DNA from: UBA4055 sp964648295
Lineage (GTDB): Bacteria; UBA4055
Direction of reading: 5' to 3'
DNA length: 64,000 nucleotides
Assembly: GCA_964648295.1 (NCBI GenBank)
Contig: CAZYNH010000003.1
Span: 186,001 to 250,000 of the forward strand
The notes beneath the pieces were generated by a model. It ran no database searches. It was not told the DNA's origin and saw nothing but the letters and a program-made list of their open reading frames with translations. A program made the position numbers and the translations under genes. Position 1 is the stretch's first letter. Every line of letters begins with the position of its first letter. Positions 9,037 to 18,435 of this stretch are shown here, piece by piece.

Positions 9037-10737
9037 ATGCTTAAAGGATTCATACCCGCGACAAGAAAAGAAATTGATGACCTGAAGTGGAAAGAGACTG
9101 ATGTTGTTATAGTAACAGGGGATGCGTATATTGATCATCCGTATTTTCAGGTGGCTTCGGCGGGCAGATTTCTGAATTCAAAAGGTTACAGAACGGCTAT
9201 ATTGGACATGCCTGATATAAAAAATGATGAGGACTGGAAAAGATATCCGGAACCGAGATTCTTTTTTCTTGTTATTACAGGGAAAGAAGATTCGATGGCA
9301 ATGAACTACACTGCGTTTAAGAAATTCAGAAGTACCGACCCTTACATCCCGGGCGGTAAGAGAACGGTAAGGCCTGACAGGGCGATCATCAAATACTGTA
9401 ACAGGTTAAAGGAACTGTACAAGAATACTCCGGTGGTTTTAGCCGGGGCTGAAGCTGCAGGAAGGATGATAAGCCATTACGACTACTGGTCGGATAAATT
9501 ACGGAAACCGGTTCTTTTTGATACAAAGGCAGATATGATAGTTTACGGCGGGATCGAACATAATCTCGTTAAGATCTGTGATATGCTTAAAGCGGGAAAA
9601 AAAATAAACGAGATCAGAAAACTTCCGGGAACCGCATTTATCATTAAAGATATCGGACTGGCCGGGAATTACATTCAGCTGCCGTCTCATGAGAGTCTGG
9701 AAAAGAATCCCTCGCTTCTCGCTGATCATCATCTTGTATTCCATAAAAATCAGAATCCGTTCAATTCATATGTCATTATTCAGAGAGCGGTGGGAAGATA
9801 TGTTGTCGTAAATAAACCTCAATTCAGTTTAAGTCAGGATGAGACCGATGATATCTTCAGCACCGGATTTAAAAGAAAACCGCACCCGAAATACAAAGAA
9901 GAAATCCCGATTTTCAGATTTATTAAAGATATGATAATCACTCACAGAGGATGTCTGAACGATGTTTATGATTCACAGGATATAGTAACCGAAGGTAAAT
10001 TCATATCTTCAAGATCAAATGAAGAGATCAGAAAAGAAACTGTAGCGTTTATCCGGTCACGCAGCTATAACAAAATTCTCAGGCTTTTCGGGCTTCCGTA
10101 TTCAAATCATTATCTGGTTTCTCAGGGCAATCAGAAATTGTGCTCATCCTGCGAACGGCTCTCGTGTACCTTGCCTTCGGTATGTCAGAATATCAAAACG
10201 AGGAATGAAGAGATACTTAAAATTATTGAAGGCTTTGATAAATTCCCGAATGTCAGGAACAATTATTATGCCGGAAAACCGGACATAAAACTTCTTCTGG
10301 CGGATAAAGAATTATACAGGGATTATTTACTTAACCGCAATGACGGGAATATTGAAATTCAGACAGGCAGTTTTTACGCACATACACGGTCTCTCAACGG
10401 TTTCGATGACGGGGAAAGTGCGGTTAAAGATTTTAAGTTTCTGATTAAACGGGCAGGTGAATACAACAAGAAAGTGAATTTTTTATCAGACTTATGGGCA
10501 GGCTATCCGGGACAGAACGATGAAGAGATCGGTCATAATATAAAGATAATTTCGGAACTTAAAACAGGTACAGGGGACATAAATAATTTTATTCCGCTGC
10601 CTATAACTTTATCAAGTGCTATATACTTTACAGGTGTAAATCCTGAGACTAAGGAAATCGTCATTATTGAAAAAAAATTGAGCGTAATGAAGAAATATAA
10701 TGACTGGTACAAAAAAAATAAAAAGGCTAAGAAATAA
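9037..10737 (+). CDS. YgiQ-family protein lacking the radical-SAM cluster cysteines
   Basis: The 566-residue product follows YgiQ-family proteins from the N-terminus (MLKGFIPATRKEIDDLKW, then the GDAYIDHPYF segment). In YgiQ the radical SAM cluster motif is RGCFGGCTFC; here the ungapped equivalent is RGCLNDVYDS, so only Cys306 remains while positions 310 and 313 are Val and Ser. Other conserved blocks are also altered, although a second Cys cluster (CSSCERLSCTLPSVC) is kept. The frame is intact with a strong AAAGGAG site six bases before the ATG. It is probably a pseudoenzyme that cannot bind a normal 4Fe-4S cluster; its function is unknown. Confidence 0.85.
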   Translation: MLKGFIPATRKEIDDLKWKETDVVIVTGDAYIDHPYFQVASAGRFLNSKGYRTAILDMPDIKNDEDWKRYPEPRFFFLVITGKEDSMAMNYTAFKKFRSTDPYIPGGKRTVRPDRAIIKYCNRLKELYKNTPVVLAGAEAAGRMISHYDYWSDKLRKPVLFDTKADMIVYGGIEHNLVKICDMLKAGKKINEIRKLPGTAFIIKDIGLAGNYIQLPSHESLEKNPSLLADHHLVFHKNQNPFNSYVIIQRAVGRYVVVNKPQFSLSQDETDDIFSTGFKRKPHPKYKEEIPIFRFIKDMIITHRGCLNDVYDSQDIVTEGKFISSRSNEEIRKETVAFIRSRSYNKILRLFGLPYSNHYLVSQGNQKLCSSCERLSCTLPSVCQNIKTRNEEILKIIEGFDKFPNVRNNYYAGKPDIKLLLADKELYRDYLLNRNDGNIEIQTGSFYAHTRSLNGFDDGESAVKDFKFLIKRAGEYNKKVNFLSDLWAGYPGQNDEEIGHNIKIISELKTGTGDINNFIPLPITLSSAIYFTGVNPETKEIVIIEKKLSVMKKYNDWYKKNKKAKK

Positions 10738-10766
10738 AAAAGAGCCGGAAAAATCCGGCTCTTCTT
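10737..10766 (-). terminator. Hairpin terminator after tRNA-fMet, possibly bidirectional
   Basis: An 8-bp perfect stem (AGAGCCGG / CCGGCTCT) with a 6-nt loop is followed on the minus strand by a run of six T residues. It ends the tRNA transcript and sits directly after the stop codon of the YgiQ-like gene, so it may serve both strands. The T-run on the plus side is weak. Confidence 0.8.
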
Positions 10767-10771
10767 ATTAG

Positions 10772-10845
<74 letters not shown>

Positions 10846-10858
10846 GTAAGGTGTCCCA

Positions 10859-10887
10859 AATATAGCTTTTTTCCGTTGTATAGTCAA
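10859..10887 (-). promoter_or_regulatory. Sigma70-type promoter of tRNA-fMet
   Basis: On the minus strand TTGACT (10887-10882) and TATATT (10864-10859) are separated by 17 bases. Transcription would begin about 7 nt before the mature tRNA 5' end. Confidence 0.75.
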
Positions 10888-10904
10888 GATAAATTTTGTA
10901 ATAT
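10876..10904 (+). promoter_or_regulatory. Possible divergent promoter for the glycosyltransferase gene
   Basis: TTGTAT and TAATAT are 17 bases apart and end 18 bases before the GTG start. The site overlaps the tRNA promoter on the other strand. The -35 match is weak. Confidence 0.4.
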
Positions 10905-10922
10905 TACAGGATAATTATCAGG

Positions 10923-11999
10923 GTGGGAAGACTGTCAAAAAAACTGAAAATACTGTATGCCGTTCTTGACTGGGGGATAGGACACGCGACCCGTTCTCTT
11001 CCGGTTCTTAGGGAGCTTGTGAGAGGCCATGAAGTTACTGTTATGTCTTCAGGAAGGTCACTTGAGCTGATCAAAAAAGAGCTTCCGGATATTGAATTCA
11101 TTGATTTCCCTGACTATTCTGTCAGGTACTCAAAAGAGGGCAGAAACCTGATCCTTTACATGATGTTACAGATGCCAAAATTTTTATGCCGTATCAGAAA
11201 AGAACATATATTCACAGAAAAACTGGTTTCTGAACTGAGATTCGACAGGATTATATCGGACAACAGGTATGGCGTGTATTCAAAGAATGTCCGTTCGTAT
11301 TTTATCACCCACCAGATTAGATTCAAGTTGCCGGGATTGATGTCAAAACTGGAAGTTTTCTCGGAAATGTTCAACAGGATGTGCTTCAGAAATTTCGCAA
11401 ATGTTTTTATTCCGGATGAAAAATACAGTCCGAACCTATCAGGCGATCTTTCACACAGATCCGGGATTTCGGAGGATCCTAAGATTATTTTCACGGGAAT
11501 ATTGTCCGATATAGAACGGGTTGAATACGAGATAATATCGGATTATCTTTTCATTATCTCGGGTCCCGAACCTCAGAGAACTATTTTCGAAAAAAAAATA
11601 TTTGAGCAGGCCGCGAGTCTGAATGGCAAAAAAATCATAGTTCGGGGTGTCACTGAATCTGATGAGATCATGAATGAAAATGGAACAGAAATATATTCAA
11701 GTGTTAAAAGAGAAAAGCTCGCGGCGATGATAAGAGGCGCAAGAATAATAATATCCAGGTCCGGTTATTCAAGCGTTATGGAATTTGTTTCATGCGGTAA
11801 AAAAGCGTTATTGGTTCCCACACCCGGTCAGACTGAACAGGAATACCTTGCGGATCATTACAAGAAAATGAAATATTTTAATTATGTTGATCAAAACAAA
11901 ATGGAACTCAGGCGCGATTTAGAAGATGTAAAAGGATTTGAAGCTCCCCGTCTGGGTGCAAATAAAATTTCAGGTATGATAAATGTTATCGTTTCATAA
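10923..11999 (+). CDS. GT-B glycosyltransferase, MurG/GT28-like
   Basis: A 358-residue cytoplasmic or membrane-associated transferase. The N-terminus (LKILYAVLDWGIGHATRSLPVLREL) carries the glycine-rich GHATR loop seen in MurG and related GT28 enzymes. The C-terminal half has IISRSGYSSVMEFVSCGKKALLVPTPGQTEQ, the nucleotide-sugar binding site. It starts at a GTG with only a weak, distant SD, and no better start lies before the conserved N-terminus. It overlaps the Omp85 gene by 17 nt, so the pair is co-translated. The donor and acceptor sugars are unknown; cell-envelope glycan or glycolipid synthesis is likely. Confidence 0.8.
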   Translation: MGRLSKKLKILYAVLDWGIGHATRSLPVLRELVRGHEVTVMSSGRSLELIKKELPDIEFIDFPDYSVRYSKEGRNLILYMMLQMPKFLCRIRKEHIFTEKLVSELRFDRIISDNRYGVYSKNVRSYFITHQIRFKLPGLMSKLEVFSEMFNRMCFRNFANVFIPDEKYSPNLSGDLSHRSGISEDPKIIFTGILSDIERVEYEIISDYLFIISGPEPQRTIFEKKIFEQAASLNGKKIIVRGVTESDEIMNENGTEIYSSVKREKLAAMIRGARIIISRSGYSSVMEFVSCGKKALLVPTPGQTEQEYLADHYKKMKYFNYVDQNKMELRRDLEDVKGFEAPRLGANKISGMINVIVS

Positions 12000-13425
12000 A
12001 TTTTTTGTAATGTCCATTTTCTGCGTATCTTCGTTATATGGCGGTGGGGTTTGCGCCGAATTTTCAGGAAATCCCTATTTTACTCAAAAGATACTTTTAG
12101 GTGTACTTTCAGAAAAAGACGTAACAAATGAAGCTAAAATCAATTCGCTTCTTGATTTTTATACAGAAAAAGGTTTTCCGTTCGCCAAGATCAGGATTGA
12201 CAGTATTCTCACAACCGGAGAATCAGAGTGTTTTTTCTTAAACATTGAAGCCGGGGATTATGTAGCAGTAAACACCGTTTCGTTTTCAGGTGCCGAGATA
12301 ACCGGTGTTTCTTATCTTTTAAGGCAATCGAGATTTGAATCAGGCAAAATGTTCTCGGTATCCGGTTCTGAAAGAACCGCTGAATGGTTATACAAGAGCG
12401 GATTGTTCTTTAAAAGACCAGAATGGAAAATTATTAAGGAAAGCTCAGGTTACGGACTTGTGTTTTTACTTAAAGAGAAAAAATTTAACGAACTTATGTT
12501 TATGGGCGGATATTCCTCAACTGAGAACGGGAACTATCACTCTCTGATGCTGAATATAAAGCTGGGGAACCTGTTCGGTACCATGCGGAAGGCAGATGTA
12601 ATCTGGGAAAAATCGGGAGGCGATGCTGAAAAGATCAGACTCGCTTACAGAGAGCCGTTTCTGCTGATGTTCCCGGTATCTACGGAGATCAGGCTGTTCC
12701 AGACATATAAGAAGCAGCTTTCTCTGCATAGGGGATTCACGATCTCCGAGGTTTATGATATAGATACAAAATCTTCATTCAGCTTCGGGTTTTCATATGA
12801 TAAAGTGTACCCTGACTCATTGTACCCCGGTCCTTTGAATGATATAGTTTCGCAAAAATACTTTGCAGAAATACAATATTCAACTTTTCCGTACAGACAG
12901 CCGATACCGGAATGTTCGGGTTGGAGTTTATCAGGCCGGCTCAGCTCGGTTAAGATCGATATTCGAGATTCAACAGAGCATAACGGTATAGAATCTAATA
13001 TTGAAGCCGGAGTTTTGAGGTTTTTTCAGAAAAATATTGCATTTGACGCAAGGATATCATACACTCATCAGATATTCGATGATGAAATACCCTATCAGAG
13101 CAGGATATTTTTCGGCGGCGTTGAGTCGTTCAGAGGATACAGGGAGGAATTTTTTTCTTCAGATATTTTTATTAAGCAGTCCGCAGATCTGATCCTTGTT
13201 TCGCGGACAAAAGATATAGCATTTAATTTATTTTCGGATTTTTGCCAGTATAATCCGGCTGTAGGAAATATTCAGAAAATTGCCGGTCTTGAAAGCCTGA
13301 GGAGCTACGGAGGAGGTATTATTTATGAGAGCAGGTCAGGTCATGTGCATATTCAGGCGGCTTTCCCCGAAAAAGAGGGACTCAGATTCGGGGTCGCTCA
13401 TATCAGATATTCAGTCAGTTTCTAA
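11983..13425 (+). CDS. Omp85-superfamily outer membrane protein (small BamA/TamA-like)
   Basis: A 480-residue protein with a signal peptide (SIFCVSSLYGGGVCA), a POTRA-like region at about 35-165, then a beta-barrel pattern to the C-terminal Phe (HIRYSVSF), the usual outer-membrane assembly signal. A late FFGGVESFRGYREEFF matches the conserved barrel segment containing the R-G-Y/F motif of the lid loop in Omp85 proteins. It is much shorter than BamA and has only one or two POTRA repeats, so it is more like a TamA- or ShlB-type pore or a lipid/protein export barrel. Its overlap with the glycosyltransferase hints at an envelope glycan partner. It converges on the Rsm22 gene, and the stop regions overlap. 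Confidence 0.8.
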   Translation: MLSFHKFFVMSIFCVSSLYGGGVCAEFSGNPYFTQKILLGVLSEKDVTNEAKINSLLDFYTEKGFPFAKIRIDSILTTGESECFFLNIEAGDYVAVNTVSFSGAEITGVSYLLRQSRFESGKMFSVSGSERTAEWLYKSGLFFKRPEWKIIKESSGYGLVFLLKEKKFNELMFMGGYSSTENGNYHSLMLNIKLGNLFGTMRKADVIWEKSGGDAEKIRLAYREPFLLMFPVSTEIRLFQTYKKQLSLHRGFTISEVYDIDTKSSFSFGFSYDKVYPDSLYPGPLNDIVSQKYFAEIQYSTFPYRQPIPECSGWSLSGRLSSVKIDIRDSTEHNGIESNIEAGVLRFFQKNIAFDARISYTHQIFDDEIPYQSRIFFGGVESFRGYREEFFSSDIFIKQSADLILVSRTKDIAFNLFSDFCQYNPAVGNIQKIAGLESLRSYGGGIIYESRSGHVHIQAAFPEKEGLRFGVAHIRYSVSF

Positions 13426-14651
13426 GTATTTCTTTCTCTGCATATACATGAATTTTGTGGAACAGAATTCATTATACTTCCCCTTTTGAAGCCGGAGAAA
13501 TTAACTTTATCTCCGATAACAGAATATAATTTCCCGTCTGATCCGCACAGAAGAAGTTTGCTGATATTCTGATCCTGAACTCTGGAAAGGCAGTTAATAT
13601 TGCCTTCAATGATATTATTTCTCATCCAGTTCTCGAACCGGCTCCGGATTCCTTTTTTCACAGGGCTTATTATATCTGAGATCACTCTATAATTTTTCTC
13701 GTTATGTGATACTGAATCTCTTTTTACAAAAAGATAAGAAAAGTTGAGCTGTCTGTGGTCAAGGCCGGTTATTCTGTCAACAACAGCCGCCTGCTCAGGT
13801 ACATGCCAGGGAGTATTGAACCAGCACCAGTCAGGCCGTTCGGATTTTGATGACAAGGAGCATGGTCCTGAATGAAGGCATGGTGAAATAATATTTAACG
13901 AATTGGTGTTCTTTTTTATCATTTCGTTTCTTAGCTCTGAGAGTGCTTTAGAATGTATTTCCTGTCCTGGTTCTGTTATAAGAAGACAGCCTTTTAAAAT
14001 TGAGATCATTCTTTCAAGGTTGGATAACCTGTGTAATTCAGGGATCTCGTTAAACACATTAGCGCATAATATAAAATCGCATTTTTCAACTACTTTCAGC
14101 GGTGAACTGAAGTTCTCATGCTCAATATTTTCACATGCACTGAACCCTGATCTCAGCAGCTCAAGCCCGGTCTCTATCATTTGAGGGGATCTTTCAACAG
14201 TTAGGATTCTTATCTTTTTCCCTCTTATATTCATGCCTGCTTTATCGAGAGCTATCAGTAACGCTGCTGAAGCGCTCATCGGTCCTGCTCCGAAATCCAG
14301 CACCGTGAATGTATCTCCCGAATTTTCAAAACATTTTACAAGTTCTGCAGCGTTGGATCTCTGTGTAAGTAATGAATAAATGCGCTGAATGTTTGAAAGA
14401 TAGAACGATGAGATATAAGCTCTTATGAATTTCTTTGTACCTGAGTATTTTTTTCTGAAACTTTCTCTATTCTCATTGAAAGAAAGCCAGAGATTTTTGA
14501 TCCTGTCCCTCATTTTATCGGTTTCTGATCTTTTTCTAACTGAATCCAGTTTTTCAAAATCCTCGGTTCCGTAAACATATTTTTGCCAGAAAGAAATGAA
14601 ATTCTCCTTGTTGAAGGAGGTGTATTTCTCAAAACTGCTGAAAGAACTCAT
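13422..14651 (-). CDS. Rsm22-family rRNA methyltransferase-like protein
   Basis: A 409-residue protein with a Rossmann methyltransferase core: motif I VLDFGAGPMSASAAL (about residues 117-131), an acidic residue in ILTVERSPQMI, and FILCANVFNEI as motif IV. After the core comes the family signature ISPCLHSGPCSL...DWCWFNTPWHVP, whose cysteines form the presumed metal site of Rsm22, a small-ribosomal-subunit assembly factor known from mitochondria and many bacteria. Whether it methylates rRNA is not settled for the family. It stands alone on the minus strand with its own upstream region facing kdsD. Confidence 0.85.
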   Translation of the reverse strand: MSSFSSFEKYTSFNKENFISFWQKYVYGTEDFEKLDSVRKRSETDKMRDRIKNLWLSFNENRESFRKKYSGTKKFIRAYISSFYLSNIQRIYSLLTQRSNAAELVKCFENSGDTFTVLDFGAGPMSASAALLIALDKAGMNIRGKKIRILTVERSPQMIETGLELLRSGFSACENIEHENFSSPLKVVEKCDFILCANVFNEIPELHRLSNLERMISILKGCLLITEPGQEIHSKALSELRNEMIKKNTNSLNIISPCLHSGPCSLSSKSERPDWCWFNTPWHVPEQAAVVDRITGLDHRQLNFSYLFVKRDSVSHNEKNYRVISDIISPVKKGIRSRFENWMRNNIIEGNINCLSRVQDQNISKLLLCGSDGKLYSVIGDKVNFSGFKRGSIMNSVPQNSCICRERNT

Positions 14652-14734
14652 GCCTGCCCTTTTTTAATGCGGAATATAAGATAAAAAAGCCGATAATGAT
14701 ATCAAAATAAAATAAAATTTATCTTTAATAAATC

Positions 14735-14763
14735 TTGACTTTGTCTTATCATATATTTATAAT
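14735..14763 (+). promoter_or_regulatory. Near-consensus sigma70 promoter of the kdsD-hppA operon
   Basis: TTGACT, a 17-base spacer, then a perfect TATAAT. The predicted start near 14770 leaves a leader of about 47 nt before kdsD. Seven plus-strand genes with gaps of 0-25 nt follow, down to the terminator at 27240. Confidence 0.85.
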
Positions 14764-14816
14764 TTAGCGAATTATCAAAATTAAAATACCACTCCTGAAT
14801 TTAAGGGAAAATCCAA

Positions 14817-15791
14817 ATGAAAATGCCTCCGGAAAAAGAAATAATTCGTTTAGTGAAAAATGTTTTTGAGATCGAGATCAACGAGCTCAAGAAGGTAGCT
14901 TCGAGAGTTGACGGCGAATTTTATAAAGCCATAAAAATGATCCTCGACTGTGAAGGGAAAGTAATAGTCTCAGGAATGGGGAAATCCGGACTGATAGGAA
15001 GAAAAATTGCGGCCACCCTGTGTTCGACCGGAACTCTGGCCATATACATGCATCCTGCCGAAGCGCTTCACGGCGATCTGGGCGTTGTGGAAAAAAAAGA
15101 TATAATAATAATTCTTGGCAAAAGCGGGGAATCGGACGAGATATTGTCAATGATCCCTGTACTTAAAAAGAAGGGATGCAGGGTGATCTCAATAACAGGA
15201 AATACGAATTCCACTCTCGCCAAAAATTCTGACGCGGTCCTCAACGCGAGCGTTGAAAAAGAAGCATGTTCTCTGAATCTAGCGCCTACTTCAAGTTCAA
15301 CCGCAGCCCTTGTGATAGGGGACGCTGTATCGACGGTTCTATCACAGCTCAAAGAATTCAGGGAGGAGGATTTTGCGTTGTCACATCCCGGCGGAACTCT
15401 GGGGAAAAGACTCCTGTTGAAGGTTTCTGATTTCGTCCATCCTGTAGAAGAAATAGCTGTATGTGAGACTGGCACGGTTTTCAGAGAGATCCTTATAAAG
15501 ATGAGCGAGAGGAACCTCGGCGCGGCGATGATAGTGCAAAAAGGTAAACTGAAAGGTATTGTCAGCGACGGTGATATAAAGAGGATACTTACAAAATACA
15601 AAAATGTGGAATCTCTTACGGCTGAGGAGATAATGACACCCGACCCCAAGTCGATCGAATACGACACTCTGGCTTACGACGCTTTAAAAATAATGAGGTC
15701 AAGCGGCAGTTTCAGCGTAATGCCGGTACTTAAAGGGTCGAAACTTGCAGGTTTGATCAAGCTGCATGATCTGCTGAAATCGGGATTATAA
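14817..15791 (+). CDS. kdsD: Arabinose-5-phosphate isomerase (KdsD/KpsF/GutQ)
   Basis: This enzyme interconverts ribulose-5-phosphate and arabinose-5-phosphate, the first step towards KDO. The 324-residue product has an SIS domain (about 35-170) with GMGKSGLIGRKIAATLCSTG and HPAEALHGDLG, then two CBS domains (about 205-324). This is the complete architecture of the family. It complements waaA, which uses the KDO made by this pathway. It is the first gene of the long plus-strand operon and lies 13 nt before mutS. Confidence 0.95.
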   Translation: MKMPPEKEIIRLVKNVFEIEINELKKVASRVDGEFYKAIKMILDCEGKVIVSGMGKSGLIGRKIAATLCSTGTLAIYMHPAEALHGDLGVVEKKDIIIILGKSGESDEILSMIPVLKKKGCRVISITGNTNSTLAKNSDAVLNASVEKEACSLNLAPTSSSTAALVIGDAVSTVLSQLKEFREEDFALSHPGGTLGKRLLLKVSDFVHPVEEIAVCETGTVFREILIKMSERNLGAAMIVQKGKLKGIVSDGDIKRILTKYKNVESLTAEEIMTPDPKSIEYDTLAYDALKIMRSSGSFSVMPVLKGSKLAGLIKLHDLLKSGL

Positions 15792-15804
15792 AATTATTAG
15801 TGCA

Positions 15805-18411
15805 ATGAAGAAAGACAACCCGGACACACTCACACCAATGATGAAGCAGTACAGGGAGATCAAGGAAAAAAATCCCGATCATATTTTGTTTTACAGACTG
15901 GGGGATTTCTATGAGATGTTCTTTGATGATGCCAGGACAGCGAGCAGAGTTCTGAACCTTACGCTTACCACAAGGGGAAAGCATATGGGCACCGAGATCC
16001 CTCTGGCCGGATTCCCTCATCATCAGCTTAATAATTACCTTTCGAAAATGATAAAAGCCGGTTACAAGGTGGCGGTATGCGACCAGACCGAAAACCCTAA
16101 ATTCGCCAAAGGGATAGTAAAGAGAGCCATAACAGACATTGTTACGGCAGGTACCGCAATATCAGACGAAATGATCGAAAAGGATTCAAACAATTATATA
16201 GTCTGTGTGTTTTCTGATAACAGCGGTAATCACGGGTTCGCGGCCGCTGATATCTCGACAGGTGAATTTTTAGCTTGTGATCCTGACGGAGAATCATCCC
16301 TTAAAGAATTAATAATGATGTTCGATCCGTCTGAAATACTGGTTCCGGCCGCAAATTCTTCTGCTCAGGAATCAGTTAAAAGAACTGTCACGAAGATAGA
16401 CGACCATAAGTTCGTTTCCGAAACTTCAGCTGAAATCTTAAAGGAATATTTCAGGATCGCGAGTGTTTCCGCGCTGGGATTCAAAGAGTCGGATTTATCT
16501 GTTCTTTGTGCCGGAATACTGCTCGAATATATATCGGAGAACCTGAGATCCGGGTCTGTATATCTCGAGATGCTTAAAAGATACAGTGATAAAAACATCT
16601 GCTCAATTGATTACAGAACAAGAAAGAACCTTGAGATACTGGAGCCTATGAATTATGACGGCAACAGGAATGCGACCCTTTACGCGGTAATGAACAGAAC
16701 AAGAACTCCAATGGGAGCGAGACTTTTAAAAAAATGGCTCACAATGCCGCTCAGAGACAAAGTAGAGATCAATAAGAGGCTTGAGATAACTGAAGAACTG
16801 CTTAAAGACAGGATGCTGAGAAAGAAATTGACAAGCCTCCTTTCAGATTTGTCGGATATTGAAAGGCTTGCGGGTAAGATCAGCGCCAAAAAAATCCGGC
16901 CGGAAGAGCTTTTGCGTCTGAAGAGCTCTCTTCTAACATTAATTGAGGTAAGGAATTGCCTGAACGGAACAGAATCTTCATACATTAATGAGCTCGGATC
17001 AGCTTTTGTAACTAACGACGGCTGTATAAGCCTGATCGAACGCTCGATCAGCGAAACTGAAGGTGTTGGACTGAAGGAGAAAAGATTTATAAAGAAAGGC
17101 TGGTCGGGAGAACTTGACGGTCTTTATGAAATTATTGACCATGGAAAGGAAAAGCTGCTGGAACTTTCCGAAAGAATAAGATCTGAGCTGAACATCCCGA
17201 CACTCAGGATAAGCTACAACAAAGTATTCGGTTATTATTTTGAGGTGACTAAAAAGTATTCGGAGATGATACCTGAGAGTTTTATAAGAAAGCAGACACT
17301 GGTAAATTCGGAAAGATTTATAAATCAGGAGCTAAAGGAGTTCGAAGATAAAATTTTTAATGCTGACGAAAAAATAGAAGATCTTGAGAACAAAGTGTTT
17401 GACAGTATTCTTGATGCACTTGGTGAGTTTATTGAGGGGATAAAGAAAAATTCAACAGTGACCGCGATCATTGACTGTCTCAATTCATATGCGGCCGTTG
17501 CTGAAACGAACAGATATGTAAGACCTGTATTCTCAGACAAAAAAGAGATCATAGTTAAGAACGGCAGGCATCCTGTAGTTGAACTTAACTTGAGATCAGG
17601 CACAGATTACATTCCTAACGATCTGACAGTTACCGAAGACAAGAATATACTTGTAATAACAGGTCCCAATATGTCGGGAAAGTCCACATTTCTGAGGCAG
17701 ACAGCGCTGATCGTGCTTCTCGCGCAGGCAGGAAGCTTCGTCCCCGCGGATCATGCCGTGATCGGAATGGCGGATAAAATATTCACCCGTGTCGGCGCTT
17801 CAGACAATCTGAGCGGGGGAGAGAGTACTTTTCTTGTAGAGATGAACGAGACCGCGAATATTCTGAATAACGCCACGCCGGACAGCCTTATAATATTTGA
17901 CGAGGTTGGTAGAGGGACAGCCACATTTGACGGGCTTAGCCTGGCGTGGGCAATTATCGAATATATTCATAATCAGCCGTCACTGAGATCAAGAACACTG
18001 TTCGCTACGCATTACCACGAGCTGACCGATATAGAGAGGATATGCCGGGGCGTAAAAAATTATCACGCAAGCGTAAGAGAGCATAAAGACGAAGTAATAT
18101 TTATGCGGAAGATAATTGAAGGCGGAGCGGACAGCAGCTACGGTATTTATGTTGCAAAGCTTGCAGGTATTCCTAAGAAAGTACTGGATCGCGCCGGTGT
18201 GATACTGAACAATCTTGAAGAGAACGAACTGACCCCTGACTCAAAACCGGTCCTGGCGCTGGACAGGGGAAAAGACTCAGGCGGGATACAACCAAGTTTG
18301 TTCAGCCTGGAGAATGATGAACTCAGAACCGCGCTCAGAAATGTTGATATAGATAATACAACTCCGGTACAGGCACTTGGGATACTGAAAAAAATGCAGG
18401 AATTATTATAA
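15805..18411 (+). CDS. mutS: DNA mismatch repair protein MutS
   Basis: MutS recognises mismatches and recruits MutL. The 868-residue protein starts MKKDNPDTLTPMMKQYREIKEKNPDHILFYRLGDFYEMF; the FYE mismatch-wedge motif is present. The connector, lever and clamp domains follow, then the ATPase with Walker A GPNMSGKST, the SNLSGGES-like loop DNLSGGESTF, Walker B LIIFDEVGRGT and the sensor His in FATHYHEL. The C-terminal end has the usual helix-turn-helix dimer region. Length and motifs are those of MutS1. A tandem duplication of about 10 bp lies between its stop codon and pyrG. Confidence 0.98.
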   Translation: MKKDNPDTLTPMMKQYREIKEKNPDHILFYRLGDFYEMFFDDARTASRVLNLTLTTRGKHMGTEIPLAGFPHHQLNNYLSKMIKAGYKVAVCDQTENPKFAKGIVKRAITDIVTAGTAISDEMIEKDSNNYIVCVFSDNSGNHGFAAADISTGEFLACDPDGESSLKELIMMFDPSEILVPAANSSAQESVKRTVTKIDDHKFVSETSAEILKEYFRIASVSALGFKESDLSVLCAGILLEYISENLRSGSVYLEMLKRYSDKNICSIDYRTRKNLEILEPMNYDGNRNATLYAVMNRTRTPMGARLLKKWLTMPLRDKVEINKRLEITEELLKDRMLRKKLTSLLSDLSDIERLAGKISAKKIRPEELLRLKSSLLTLIEVRNCLNGTESSYINELGSAFVTNDGCISLIERSISETEGVGLKEKRFIKKGWSGELDGLYEIIDHGKEKLLELSERIRSELNIPTLRISYNKVFGYYFEVTKKYSEMIPESFIRKQTLVNSERFINQELKEFEDKIFNADEKIEDLENKVFDSILDALGEFIEGIKKNSTVTAIIDCLNSYAAVAETNRYVRPVFSDKKEIIVKNGRHPVVELNLRSGTDYIPNDLTVTEDKNILVITGPNMSGKSTFLRQTALIVLLAQAGSFVPADHAVIGMADKIFTRVGASDNLSGGESTFLVEMNETANILNNATPDSLIIFDEVGRGTATFDGLSLAWAIIEYIHNQPSLRSRTLFATHYHELTDIERICRGVKNYHASVREHKDEVIFMRKIIEGGADSSYGIYVAKLAGIPKKVLDRAGVILNNLEENELTPDSKPVLALDRGKDSGGIQPSLFSLENDELRTALRNVDIDNTTPVQALGILKKMQELL

Positions 18412-18435
18412 ATTATTATAAACGGGGAAAATGAG

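Noticed and set aside
18402..18421. Tandem repeat of an A/T-rich 10-mer between mutS and pyrG
   Set aside because: It is only a short duplication next to the mutS stop codon; no link to regulation is visible.
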